IMG/VR virus record: IMGVR_UViG_3300047678_000039
Span: 1 to 35,992 of that record
Length of the DNA stretch: 35,992 nucleotides
Origin: a virus
Reading direction: 5' to 3' (one strand)
Below are positions 14,047-22,985 of this stretch, one piece after another. The notes under the pieces are model-generated. The model was not told the origin of the DNA. It searched no databases and was given only the letters and a program-made list of their open reading frames with translations. The translations under genes and the position numbers were made by a program. Each line of letters opens with the position of its first letter. Positions within the stretch are counted from its first letter, which is position 1.

Positions 14047-17000
14047 TGGCCCTCGACAGCAAGCTCGTCCAGAACATCAATCTCCAGGCCAATGGCGACC
14101 AGCTGCTCAAGCCGCTGGAAGCCTTTGGTCGGGAGATCAACAAGACCATCCGAGGGCTGACCAAGCTCTCGGAGACGATGTCCGCTGGTGGGCATGCAAA
14201 CGAGGACTCGCTGCGTCGTCAGACCCAGCTCCTGCAGCGTCTGATCGGCGAGGCCTCCACCCTTCAGAACGTCCTGTCCTCGTCGTCGAACAAGCGCCGT
14301 GATGGCTTGCTGTCCGGTCTCGATGAGCAGCGGCTCGGGAAGAGCACCCTCTCGGCCTCGAAGCTGAAGCGCGAGCTGGGCGAGACCAAGACCGTCACCG
14401 ACGCGCTCGAAGTCCGCCTCGCCCTCCTCAACAAGCGGTTCGCCGAGCTGGGTCAGACTGGCCGCGCGCTCAGCAAGACCGACATCGCCAAGGCCTTCAA
14501 CACCGAAGGCGCGATCCAGCAGGTTCGCAAGCTCGAGCGTGAGATCGCCAAGCTGGACGCCGCGGCGAAGTCGGGCAACGGCCTCTCCACCGGTGGCCAG
14601 AAGCTCCGCACTGCCCTGCAGAGCCGGATGGGCACGCTGCTCGAGAACGTCCAGAACGTCCGGACTGACCCGAAGAAGTTCGCGGTCGAGATCGCCGGCG
14701 TCGAGCGCCTCGCGGCTGAATATAAGAACCTGGCCCGTGCTGAACTGGAAGCGGCCCGTGCCGCCGATCAGAACGCGCAGGCCCAGCGCCGCACGATCCT
14801 CAACGCCGTGAACCAGGGCGAGGCGCAGCTTCGTTCGACCCTGCAGCGCGGCGCCAGCAAGTATAGCTTCACCCCCGACCAGGCACGCAACTCCGACCAG
14901 CTCGCCCTCGGCAAGACGATCGAAGGCAACATCCAACGTCTGCAGCAGATGCAGCAGGTGATGAGCCGCGCCGTCGCACCGGGCACCGAGAAGAGCCAGG
15001 CGGCGATCGACCGGCTCCAGGCAGCATGGAACCGGGTGTCGAGCGAGACCTCGAAGGCGCTCGCCATGCGGAAGGCCTACGATGGCCTGCCGGAAGTTAA
15101 GCGGGGCAACCTGCTCGGCTCGATCTTCGGCTCGAAGGAAAGCCTGCTCGCCTCCGCTGGCGTCACCGCTGGCTTCATGGGGATCTCTGCCGCCATCGGC
15201 GCGGTCACCAACACCGTCCAGGCTGGCGTGCGTGCGGTCACCGAGTTCGATGACTCGATGGCCAAGCTGCAGGCCATCTCAGGTTCGACCGACCAGCAGA
15301 TGGTCAAGCTGTCGGGTTCGATCCAGGAGGTCGCCCGCAACTCTAAGTATTCGACGCAGGAAATCGCCGACTCTGCGACCCAGATCGCGCAGGCTGGTTT
15401 CACCGCGAACGAGACCGCCGAGGTTCTGAAGAACGCCCTCGCCCTTGCCACCGGCTCAGGGTCCACCCCCGCCGAGGCGGTCGACACGCTGACCAGCTCG
15501 CTGGGCGCATTCAACCTGCAGGCGACGGAAAGCCAGCGGGTCGCCGACACCCTGATGCAGGGGTTGAACGACTCCAAGCTGGCGATGAACCAGATGCAGG
15601 CCGCGATCCAGTACGCGGGTGCGACGGCTCAGGAGAACGGCGTCAAGTTTGAGGAGCTGACGGCTATCGCCGGTAGTCTCGCCAACGCTGGTATCCGCTC
15701 CGGCTCGACCATCGGTACGGGCATCCGTCAGCTGCTGGTCGACCTGAAGACGCCGACCGACGACTTCAAGAAGGAGCTGCAGGGTCTCGGCCTCACGATG
15801 GCCGACGTCGATGTGAAGTCGAAGGGCCTCGCCCAGGTCGTCAAGAACCTATCCGACGCCGGCTTCTCGGCCGAGCAGGCTTATGCCAGCTTCGAGGTCC
15901 GCGCCGCGAGTGCCTTCCTTGCCTTCCGTGGCCAGCTCGACACCTACGACCAGATGTCGCTGTCGCTCGCGCGCACGGGTGCCGCGGCTGAAGCCCAAGA
16001 GCGTGCGATGGGCAGCCTGTCCGCCAAGTGGCAGACCTTCAAGAACCTGCTCGGTGAGTTCGCAGTCGACAATTCCGGCACGGTCGTCACCGCGCTCAAG
16101 CTGATCACCGATGGCGTCAATGGCCTGTTCGGGATGTTCGTCGAAACCGAGGACAGTGTCTCGGGGATGGGTATGTCGTGGACGACCTTCGTTCCGATCC
16201 TCGGCCAGGTCACGACCGGCATCAATGCGCTTGGCGATGCCGTCTACGGCGCGGCGGGTCATCAGGAGAAGCTGAAGACGGCCTCGAATGAGGCCGAGGA
16301 AGCCATGCGCTCGCAGCGCCAGACCATCAGCTCGATCGAGGACGCGATCGGGGATCTTATCTCGCGCTCCTCGACCCTGCAGACCAACCAGGTCGCTATG
16401 CAGGCTGAGGTTCTCACCCTCTCCACCCGCTTCAAGGGTCTGTCGACCGAACTACAGGGTGCCGCGGCGAACTACGACAACGTCCTCGCGGCCATGCAGC
16501 GTCTGCGGAACTACGAGCTGGCGCAGTCGGCGAACAAGTCGCAGCAGGTTTTCGACGCCAAGAACGGTGAAGCCGTGGGCATCGCCGCCCAGATGGTCGA
16601 GCACCGCGACAGTGCCCGTCAGATCGTTGTCCCTGCCTCGCGTGGCAAGAACCCAACCGTCGCGGGTGCTGCCCGGACCTTGCTGGGTAGCCTGAACGGC
16701 AATGCCATCCGTATGAACGGGTCGGAACTGCAGGGTGAATACCTGCGGCTCGACGCGGCTGAGCAGGAGCTTCGCCGGCTGAACGATCAGAGCGCAGGTA
16801 TGCAGCGCCTGATCGGTGCGATCCAGAAGCAGAAGGATCTGATCTCGCAGCTCGCCGCGGTTAAGGGCGAACGCGACCTAGCGAGCCAGCAGATGTACCT
16901 GGCCCGCCAGCTGGGCGGCCCTGCAGGTTCGGCCCGTCAGGGTGTGGTCGATAGCTTCACCTCGGGCATCAACAACGCGCTGCTCGGCAACGAGGACAAG

Positions 17001-19100
17001 GCTCACTCGCAGGATCAGGCTCTCAAGGCCCTCGTCGATCGCATGCAGTCGCAGATCAAGCTGTGGCAGACGGCCCAGCGCGCGGCCAAGACGGTCTCCG
17101 AGCAGTCGGCCCTCAGCGGTTCGATCTCCTCGCTGCAGGCCCTCGTCGCTCGCGCGAACCGCGAGACCCGTGTCACCGACGAGGAAGAAGGCAAGGCCAA
17201 GACCCCGAAGGACCACGCTGGTCGCCGGCTGAGCGCCGACCAAGTGGCTGCCGAGATCAAGCGGCTTGTCCCCCGAGCGAACATCACCGACACGACGCGC
17301 CCGGCGAGCCGGCAGGCTGGTTACGACCGGGCCGCGGGCATCAAGCGCGATCCTAACTCCGCTCCGCACGTTAACGGCACCGCCCTCGATATGGCGCCGA
17401 TCCCAGGCATGAACCCGATGGAGATCGTCGCGATCCTGGAGGGTATGGGTCTGCGTGTCACCGGTGGCCCGGTTCACGCCCCCGGCGTGCGTTACATCCC
17501 GGTCAACCATGGCACCGGACCGCACTGGCACTTCCAGTGGGCAGCTAAGCTCACTTCCGTCGAGCGCGCGGCGAACACGGACGCTGAGAAGCAGGCTCGT
17601 GAGATCCAGCAGCTCGTCGAGGCACGTGCCAGCCAGGGTGCCAAGACGCAGTCGGCCAAGATCACCCGCATCACGAACGAGGCGAAGGCCGGCAGTCGCC
17701 CGATTGGCGATCTGACTTCGGACATGAACACGGCGCTCAAGGACTACGAGACCGCCGAACTGGCCGCGTTCGATGCTGCCCACCCTTCGGCGGGTCAGAG
17801 CAAGGAAGCGATCGAGCTGGCGGCGATGCAGCGCGCCGAGTTGGTCCAGACGCTCAAGGAGAAGACCGCAGGGTTCTTCGCTCAGTTCTGGCGCTACGTC
17901 TCCGACGCCGCGGGCAAGATCCTGGATGCTGGTCTCGCACAGGGCAAGCAGGCCGCGGAGGATGCCACCTATGCGGCAGACGCTCCGGTTCGCGCCGCAG
18001 CCCAGCAGGGCGCAATCCTCGGCAACCGCACCAACCGCAACAACGTCGATGCGGGTATGCGCTGGCGTCAGGAGCGTGAGGCCGAGAACGCCCAGAACAC
18101 CGCCGACACCAACAAGGCCAGCATCCTCGGCGGTCAGGCCCTCGGTGCCTCGCTGCAGCTGGAGGAATACCGCCGCAAGGTCGAGACCCTCATCCCGAAG
18201 TCGGAAGAGTGGAACGCGGCGCAGGAGAAGGTCCGCGACACCGAGACCCGGATCAACGAGATCCTTCGCGAGCGTCAGACCCTCCTTGATGGCGTGACCG
18301 CCCGTACCGCACGGGTAGCTGAGCCTGAACTCGGCCAACGCCTGCGGGACTCGGCCAACGCATGGCGTGAGAACTCTGGCGCCCTCGACAGCTGGGCCAA
18401 GATCGCCGGCGACTCTGTCGGGCCGATGGCTGACCAGCTCGCCGGTAGTATGACGGACTTCTTCACGTCGGTCATCTCCGGTCAGGAGAGCTTCGGCGGT
18501 GCGCTCGTCAAGATGCTGGCCTCGTTCGCTCAGTTCGTGATGCAGATGATCATGCGCGCCCTGGCTCTTCAGGCCGTGAACGCGATCCTCAGCGCGCTGG
18601 GCATGGGGCCGGTTCCGGGTTCCTACGAAGGTGGCAAGGTCCAGACCCCGGCATCCTCTTCGAGCGGCAGCGCTTCCGCTGGCATGCGCGCCTACAACGG
18701 CGGGCCGGTCGTGGTTCCGGGTCGCTTCGGTGGTGGCATCTCGCATCTGGGTTCGGATCTGGGTGGCCGGATCAACCGCGGCAGCCCTGCCCGCGACAGC
18801 GCGCTCTACAACCTCGCCGAGGGCGAGTTCGTCATGCGGAATAAGTCCGTCAAGGACCTCGGCCTGCCGTTCATGGAGAACATCAACAAGCACGGCCGGA
18901 AGGGTCTCGAGAAGATGGCCGGTGCCGGCTCGGCGTTCACCAACGTCCAGATGCCTAAGCAGGAGACCAACGTCTTCGTCGTCCAAGAGAAGCAGGCTCC
19001 CGCGATGGGTCCGAGCGACGTCCTGGTCACGATCGCCCGCGACATCATGTCGAACGGGCCGACCAAGAAATTGATCAAGCAAGTCGCGCAGGGAGGGTGA
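14046..19100 (+). CDS. Tail tape measure protein with embedded M15-like peptidase domain
   Basis: A 1684-residue protein that sets tail length; at about 0.15 nm per residue it predicts a tail near 250 nm (inference). Residues 1-365 are helical and coiled-coil. A hydrophobic stretch near 372-395 precedes a TP901-type tape measure core at about 398-610 (EFDDSMAKLQAISGST; STQEIADSATQIAQAGF). Around 1065-1170 a D-Ala-D-Ala carboxypeptidase-like (M15) domain shows HVNGTALD (His1108, Asp1115) and HWH (1160-1162), a probable peptidoglycan-cutting function during DNA entry. Residues about 1475-1520 are hydrophobic (ASFAQFVMQMIMRALALQAV). The C-terminus has DSALYNLAEGEFVMRNKSV, common at tape measure ends. 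It starts in the TGATG overlap with gpGT. Confidence 0.9.
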   Translation: MALDSKLVQNINLQANGDQLLKPLEAFGREINKTIRGLTKLSETMSAGGHANEDSLRRQTQLLQRLIGEASTLQNVLSSSSNKRRDGLLSGLDEQRLGKSTLSASKLKRELGETKTVTDALEVRLALLNKRFAELGQTGRALSKTDIAKAFNTEGAIQQVRKLEREIAKLDAAAKSGNGLSTGGQKLRTALQSRMGTLLENVQNVRTDPKKFAVEIAGVERLAAEYKNLARAELEAARAADQNAQAQRRTILNAVNQGEAQLRSTLQRGASKYSFTPDQARNSDQLALGKTIEGNIQRLQQMQQVMSRAVAPGTEKSQAAIDRLQAAWNRVSSETSKALAMRKAYDGLPEVKRGNLLGSIFGSKESLLASAGVTAGFMGISAAIGAVTNTVQAGVRAVTEFDDSMAKLQAISGSTDQQMVKLSGSIQEVARNSKYSTQEIADSATQIAQAGFTANETAEVLKNALALATGSGSTPAEAVDTLTSSLGAFNLQATESQRVADTLMQGLNDSKLAMNQMQAAIQYAGATAQENGVKFEELTAIAGSLANAGIRSGSTIGTGIRQLLVDLKTPTDDFKKELQGLGLTMADVDVKSKGLAQVVKNLSDAGFSAEQAYASFEVRAASAFLAFRGQLDTYDQMSLSLARTGAAAEAQERAMGSLSAKWQTFKNLLGEFAVDNSGTVVTALKLITDGVNGLFGMFVETEDSVSGMGMSWTTFVPILGQVTTGINALGDAVYGAAGHQEKLKTASNEAEEAMRSQRQTISSIEDAIGDLISRSSTLQTNQVAMQAEVLTLSTRFKGLSTELQGAAANYDNVLAAMQRLRNYELAQSANKSQQVFDAKNGEAVGIAAQMVEHRDSARQIVVPASRGKNPTVAGAARTLLGSLNGNAIRMNGSELQGEYLRLDAAEQELRRLNDQSAGMQRLIGAIQKQKDLISQLAAVKGERDLASQQMYLARQLGGPAGSARQGVVDSFTSGINNALLGNEDKAHSQDQALKALVDRMQSQIKLWQTAQRAAKTVSEQSALSGSISSLQALVARANRETRVTDEEEGKAKTPKDHAGRRLSADQVAAEIKRLVPRANITDTTRPASRQAGYDRAAGIKRDPNSAPHVNGTALDMAPIPGMNPMEIVAILEGMGLRVTGGPVHAPGVRYIPVNHGTGPHWHFQWAAKLTSVERAANTDAEKQAREIQQLVEARASQGAKTQSAKITRITNEAKAGSRPIGDLTSDMNTALKDYETAELAAFDAAHPSAGQSKEAIELAAMQRAELVQTLKEKTAGFFAQFWRYVSDAAGKILDAGLAQGKQAAEDATYAADAPVRAAAQQGAILGNRTNRNNVDAGMRWRQEREAENAQNTADTNKASILGGQALGASLQLEEYRRKVETLIPKSEEWNAAQEKVRDTETRINEILRERQTLLDGVTARTARVAEPELGQRLRDSANAWRENSGALDSWAKIAGDSVGPMADQLAGSMTDFFTSVISGQESFGGALVKMLASFAQFVMQMIMRALALQAVNAILSALGMGPVPGSYEGGKVQTPASSSSGSASAGMRAYNGGPVVVPGRFGGGISHLGSDLGGRINRGSPARDSALYNLAEGEFVMRNKSVKDLGLPFMENINKHGRKGLEKMAGAGSAFTNVQMPKQETNVFVVQEKQAPAMGPSDVLVTIARDIMSNGPTKKLIKQVAQGG

Positions 19101-19101
19101 G

Positions 19102-19617
19102 GTGACCCTTCATGAACTTGAGAAAGCGATGTGCCGTGAGGCCGTCAGGCGCTACAACCAACGTAACCTGGAAAAGGTTCGTGCTCGCAACCGGGATCGG
19201 ATGCGTCGTTGGCATCACGATAATAAGGAAGCGGCCTCGGAAAAAGCGCGGCGCTTCCGGCAGCAAAATCCACACTATGCCTCACAGAGATATGCCACGG
19301 ACGTCCAATTCCGCCTCCGGCACATCCTCAGGTCTCGGCTGCGTGAGGCGCTCAAAGGTAAATTCAAAACTGGCTCTGCCATCAAGCTGCTCGGATGTTC
19401 AGTTGATGAACTCGTCGCCCACCTAGAGAGTCTTTTCCAGCCCGGGATGAATTGGGACAACCAAGGCGTCGGAGGGTGGCACATTGATCACAAGAAACCC
19501 CTTGCTTTGTTCGATCTCAACGATCCAAGGCAAGTTGCGGAGGCCTGCCATTACACCAACCTTCAACCTCTTTGGGAACCTGATAACTTGAGCAAGGGTA
19601 CAAAGATCAGTGGCTGA
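19102..19617 (+). CDS. HNH homing-type endonuclease
   Basis: A 171-residue protein starting at GTG with GGAGGG just upstream. The N-terminal half is basic and helical (RNLEKVRARNRDRMRRWHHDNK, quoted as RARNRDRMRRWHHDNK), suited to DNA binding. The HNH motif is WHIDHKKPLALFDL (His127, Asp129, His130), YTNLQPLW (Asn153) and DNLSKG (Asn162). It is inserted one base after the tape measure stop and overlaps the next gene by 8 bases, so it moved in without breaking tail genes. GC content is visibly lower than that of its neighbours, consistent with lateral arrival. Confidence 0.85.
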   Translation: MTLHELEKAMCREAVRRYNQRNLEKVRARNRDRMRRWHHDNKEAASEKARRFRQQNPHYASQRYATDVQFRLRHILRSRLREALKGKFKTGSAIKLLGCSVDELVAHLESLFQPGMNWDNQGVGGWHIDHKKPLALFDLNDPRQVAEACHYTNLQPLWEPDNLSKGTKISG

Positions 19618-20020
19618 TTTCGACTTCGTTCCCAACAGCCATGTCGCCGTCGAGATCGCTCCCGACGAGCAGAACGTCGTGTCGATGAACGGTTGGGAGT
19701 TCACCTCTCGGCCCTCGACGCCATACCGGCGCAAGTTCCGGCTCAAGATGGGGGGCCTCTACTGGCGCATGAACGAAGCGGGCACTGCCCTCGACGTTCT
19801 GACCGATCCGACAACCAACGCCGGCCGGCTGCTCAACTTCTACGTCGCGCATCGGCGTTGGAAGAGCTTCACCTACCAGCACGAGTATCTCGGCCTGATC
19901 ACCTGCCGCTTCGCGGACGGTGGTCTGGCGATCCCTGAGGCGATCCTGAACTCGGGGGGCTTGGTCCCTGAGTTTGAACTGGTCCTCATCCACCATAATC
20001 CGAGTTACGAATTTGGCTAA
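19610..20020 (+). CDS. Minor tail protein, gpM-like
   Basis: A 136-residue beta-rich protein starting at GTG 19610, in the end of the HNH gene. The pattern RRKFRLKMGGLYWR, then NFYVAHRRWKSFTYQHEYLGLITCRFADG and PEFELVLIHHNPSYEFG, quoted in short pieces, suits lambda gpM/HK97 gp17-type distal tail proteins. It sits after the tape measure gene and before the gpL-like gene, as in lambda. It probably forms part of the ring at the tail tip that starts tube assembly. Confidence 0.68.
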   Translation: MADFDFVPNSHVAVEIAPDEQNVVSMNGWEFTSRPSTPYRRKFRLKMGGLYWRMNEAGTALDVLTDPTTNAGRLLNFYVAHRRWKSFTYQHEYLGLITCRFADGGLAIPEAILNSGGLVPEFELVLIHHNPSYEFG

Positions 20021-20504
20021 TCCCATCCCCCCTGAGCACGTCGAAGATGCCCTCAAGCTCGAGGCCGATGCTGAGATCGACCTCTATGAGCTGTTCCCGC
20101 TTGCGGGCGGCACGATCTACTTCAAGAACGACAACAACGTGACCTGGCTCGGCCATGAGTATGAGGGCATCCCTTGCTCGATGACGGGCGAGGAGTTCGA
20201 CACCGAGAAGTCGCCGACGCCGACGCTCGAGATCGGTCAGCCTGACCTCGACCTCCTGCCGTTCAAGGGGCTGATCCACGACGGCTACCTCGACGGCGCG
20301 ACCCTCGTCCGCAAGACGGTGCTGCTTCAGAACCTGCTCGACAATCTTAACATTCGGCAGACGGCTTACTTCCGCGTCAAGCGCGTGCCGCACTATTCGC
20401 GCACTAGCGTTTCAATGGAACTGGCCTCGTTCTCAAGCGCGCAGGGTCAAACCATCCCATTCCGTCAGTATATCCCGCCCGCGTTCCCCTGGGTCGACAC
20501 CTAA
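20013..20504 (+). CDS. Minor tail protein, gpL-like
   Basis: Starting at TTG 20013 the protein has about 163 residues and opens with ANPIPPEHVEDALKLE, close to the start of many gpL-type proteins. The upstream extension to 19974 reads inside the gpM-like gene and is unlikely. DLYELFPLAGGTIYF, HEYEGIPCSMTGEEFD and PTLEIGQPDLDLLPFKG fit the gpL N-terminal domain. The four-cysteine C-terminal iron-sulfur domain of lambda gpL is absent; only one Cys is present. The protein should help build the tail tip below the gpM ring. Confidence 0.7.
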   Translation: MANPIPPEHVEDALKLEADAEIDLYELFPLAGGTIYFKNDNNVTWLGHEYEGIPCSMTGEEFDTEKSPTPTLEIGQPDLDLLPFKGLIHDGYLDGATLVRKTVLLQNLLDNLNIRQTAYFRVKRVPHYSRTSVSMELASFSSAQGQTIPFRQYIPPAFPWVDT

Positions 20505-20555
20505 CTGATAAAATAACCCTTGCGGGATTTCGACAGGACCTCAATAGGCTGTTCT

Positions 20556-21029
20556 ATGAAGTTGGAGTACGAGCATCTTCTTGGACGACCCTATGTTCCT
20601 GGTGAGGTCCACTGCTACAAGCTGCTCCGCGATTTCTACCGTGACAACTTCGGGATCGAGGCGGGCAACTATGCTCTGCCGAACGACTGGAACGCCGACG
20701 AGCTGAACCTGATCGAGATGATCTGGGAGCGCGAGGGCATGATCAAGGTCGAGGATTGGACGATCCGAAACCTCCGACCGGGCGACGTCCTGTGCCTGGC
20801 GGTGAACTCGAAGAACCCCAACCACTTCGCCATCTACGTCGGCGGCAACAAGCTCATCCATCACGCCTTCGGCAAGTTCTCCTGTGAGGAGACCATGCGC
20901 GACTTCTGGCGAATGGCGACGTGCTTCGTGCTGCGACACCCCGCCGTGCCGGACCTCACCCCGGCTCTCCCCTCTTCCACCCTCAAGGACATGGCCGATG
21001 CCCGATACCATCCGCAAGCTGAAGCGTAA
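20556..21029 (+). CDS. NlpC/P60-type peptidase of the tail tip
   Basis: A protein of about 157 residues from ATG 20556. GEVHCYKLLRDFYRDNFG carries the candidate catalytic Cys20, and NPNHFAIYVGGNKLIHH carries His90 with a further His near 99, the Cys-His pattern of NlpC/P60 hydrolases that cleave peptidoglycan stem peptides. In lambda this activity is the C-terminal half of gpK. Here it is a separate gene, placed before the JAB gene and overlapping it by 32 bases. A TTG at 20520 would add twelve residues but has no better ribosome site. It likely helps the tail tip pass the cell wall. Confidence 0.75.
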   Translation: MKLEYEHLLGRPYVPGEVHCYKLLRDFYRDNFGIEAGNYALPNDWNADELNLIEMIWEREGMIKVEDWTIRNLRPGDVLCLAVNSKNPNHFAIYVGGNKLIHHAFGKFSCEETMRDFWRMATCFVLRHPAVPDLTPALPSSTLKDMADARYHPQAEA

Positions 21030-21348
21030 GCTCAAGGCCGGCGATAAGGTCGAGCGTTGCGGCCTTGTCCTCAAGAACGGCCGCACCTTCACCGTCGCCA
21101 ACCAGCACCCGAACCCGGCTGTCGGTTTCGTGATCAGCGCGCGCGACATGAAGAAGCACTTCAACGAGCTGGCCGGTATCTGGCACACCCACCCTCTGTC
21201 CTCGTCTCACCTCAGCCAGGACGACTGGTACGGGATCTGCAACTGGCCGGGGATCACGCACTACATCATTGGCCGTGACGGCGTGCGGTCCTACCACACC
21301 GACGACGCTGATTGCCCCGCCCTGGAGGTTGGCTTTGCAGCTCATTGA
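20998..21348 (+). CDS. JAB/MPN-domain metallopeptidase of the tail tip
   Basis: A 116-residue protein starting at ATG 20998 with AAGG 9 bases upstream. It has a full JAMM set: Glu in KVERCGLVL and HTHPLSSSHLSQDD (His63, His65, Ser73, Asp76), which binds zinc. In lambda the same domain is the N-terminal half of gpK. Here it is free-standing and second in order. It overlaps the NlpC gene upstream and the gpI-like gene downstream, so the three are translationally coupled. Its substrate in phage tails is not established; a role in tip assembly or processing is possible. Confidence 0.78.
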   Translation: MPDTIRKLKRKLKAGDKVERCGLVLKNGRTFTVANQHPNPAVGFVISARDMKKHFNELAGIWHTHPLSSSHLSQDDWYGICNWPGITHYIIGRDGVRSYHTDDADCPALEVGFAAH

Positions 21349-21907
21349 GGTCGTCCCCTCTGGCCCTCTCGCCGGCCGCTTCCGGTCGATGAAGATCGCG
21401 GCCCGGACTGTGGCCGAGGCTCTCGAAGGTTGGAGCCGTCAGGCAATCGACAACGGTCGGAAGCTGGCCGTGGAAGTCCTCGACTTCGACACCGAAGAGA
21501 AGCTGCGCCGCCCGACCGACGTCACCCGGATCGAGGTCTTCCCACTGATGGCTGGTGGTGGTGGTCTCGGCAAGATCCTGCTCGGCATCGCCATGATCGC
21601 TGTCGCAATCCTCAACCCAGGTATCGGAGGTATGATGCTCAGCCAGGCTGGCGTCTCCGCGGTCGCCGGTATTGGTATCAGCATGGTTCTCGGCGGCATC
21701 ATGAGCTTGTTCATGAAGGCGCCGACGATCTCGAAGTCGGAAGACCCCGATCCGTCGAAGTATATCGGCACGGGAAAGAACACCACATCCATCGGAACCC
21801 TGATGGGAATTGGTGGCGGACGCACGTTGATAGGGGGGCAATTCCTATCAATCCAGGTGAACTCTAGCGAAATTGTCATGGGCAAGTTCCCGGAGTCTCC
21901 TGCCTAA
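21335..21907 (+). CDS. Tail assembly protein, gpI-like
   Basis: From TTG 21335, with GGAGG at 21324-21328, the protein has about 190 residues. QLIEVVPSGPLAGRF and TVAEALEGWSRQ form a small N-terminal domain like the ubiquitin-like part of gpI proteins. Residues about 70-125 are Gly-rich and hydrophobic (GGGLGKILLGIAMIAVAIL; GISMVLGGIMSLFM). The end (GTLMGIGGGRTLIGGQFLSIQVNS) resembles the C-terminus of lambda gpI; it is quoted from a longer run. Lambda gpI acts in tail-tip assembly and is not found in the finished tail. Confidence 0.72.
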   Translation: MQLIEVVPSGPLAGRFRSMKIAARTVAEALEGWSRQAIDNGRKLAVEVLDFDTEEKLRRPTDVTRIEVFPLMAGGGGLGKILLGIAMIAVAILNPGIGGMMLSQAGVSAVAGIGISMVLGGIMSLFMKAPTISKSEDPDPSKYIGTGKNTTSIGTLMGIGGGRTLIGGQFLSIQVNSSEIVMGKFPESPA

Positions 21908-21920
21908 GTGGAACTGCCCC

Positions 21921-22985
21921 TTGAGCACGAAAACGGAAATGCTCGCCGACCTGGTCAAGGTCAGCGAACTCAACGAGAACGGTAACCTCACCCGCAACGC
22001 CTACCGCGAACACGGTCGCTTCTCGAGCTTCGAGATCGAGGACGAGTTCGGGAATTTCACCGAGGCCAAGCGCCAAGCCGGCGTGATGAACACCCGGATG
22101 CAAAGCCAGCTGGTCGGCCAGGTCGCCAAGCACGTCAGCTACGACGAGATCCGCAAGCTCAACATCGATCGCGCCGACTACGGCAGCCTGTACCTGAAGC
22201 CGAGCGGCAAGCGGTTCCAGACGATCCTCCACTGCTCGGACCTCCACGACAAGGAGATGGACAGCTTCTTCAAGCGCGTCCTCCTCGACACCATCGCCCG
22301 CGCGCAGCCTGACATTCTGGCTCTGGGCGGCGACATCTTCGACCTCCCCGAGTTCGGCAAGTACGGCGTCGATCCGCGGGAGTGGGATGTGGTTGGCCGG
22401 ATCAAGGCCGTCCACGAGTTCCTCGACGAGGTTCGCGAGATCGCGCCCGACATGCAGATCGACCTGATCGAGGGCAACCACGAGTACCGGCTGCTGCGTC
22501 ACCTGGCTGAGGCCAGCCCGGCAATTCGCGCGGTTCTATCAGATCTCCATGGAATGACGGTCGGCAGTCTTCTAGGCCTCGACAAGTACGAGGTACGTTA
22601 TGTTGCCCGCGGCGACCTCGCCGCATGGACAAAGGGTGACATCAACAAGGAACTGCGAAAGAACTATGAAGTCTATTTTGACACTTTCTTGGTCGATCAT
22701 TTCCCGGATGCTATTCGGCGTGGTCTATCCGGTGTCAACGGTCACCATCATAAGTTCGAAGCGCGCTCATTTTTTAGCCAGCTCCGTGGACCCTGCAACT
22801 GGTATCAGTCTGGTTGCGGCCATCGACGCTCTGCGAGCTACACGTCCGGCGAACTCTGGAACATGGGGTTCACGTTGAGCCACGTCGACACCCAGCGAAA
22901 CCTCGTTTCGATGAACTACGTGCCGGTACTGGATCACGCGGAAGTCGGCGGGAAATTCTACTTCCGGGGGCCGGACGAGGCGTAA
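21921..22985 (+). CDS. Calcineurin-like metallophosphoesterase with N-terminal DNA-binding-like domain
   Basis: The C-terminal two thirds have all motifs of the fold: SDLH (about 106-109 from TTG 21921), GDIFD (137-141), GNHE (185-188) and GHHH (near 274), which bind two metals. The first 60 residues (ADLVKVSELNENGNLTRNAYREHG) resemble HTH-like segments of phage nucleases and homing-associated proteins. It may be a DNA phosphodiesterase or a free-standing mobile enzyme. It sits between gpI-like and gpJ-like genes, where no such enzyme is needed for tail building. Both TTG 21921 and ATG 21939 are possible starts, with no clear ribosome site. GC is lower at about 22650-22780. Confidence 0.75.
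   Translation: MSTKTEMLADLVKVSELNENGNLTRNAYREHGRFSSFEIEDEFGNFTEAKRQAGVMNTRMQSQLVGQVAKHVSYDEIRKLNIDRADYGSLYLKPSGKRFQTILHCSDLHDKEMDSFFKRVLLDTIARAQPDILALGGDIFDLPEFGKYGVDPREWDVVGRIKAVHEFLDEVREIAPDMQIDLIEGNHEYRLLRHLAEASPAIRAVLSDLHGMTVGSLLGLDKYEVRYVARGDLAAWTKGDINKELRKNYEVYFDTFLVDHFPDAIRRGLSGVNGHHHKFEARSFFSQLRGPCNWYQSGCGHRRSASYTSGELWNMGFTLSHVDTQRNLVSMNYVPVLDHAEVGGKFYFRGPDEA

Noticed and set aside
16878-19082. Minus-strand open frame of 734 codons across the tape measure gene
   Set aside because: Arg/Leu/Asp-rich shadow of the GC-rich plus-strand gene with no ribosome site or recognisable motifs.
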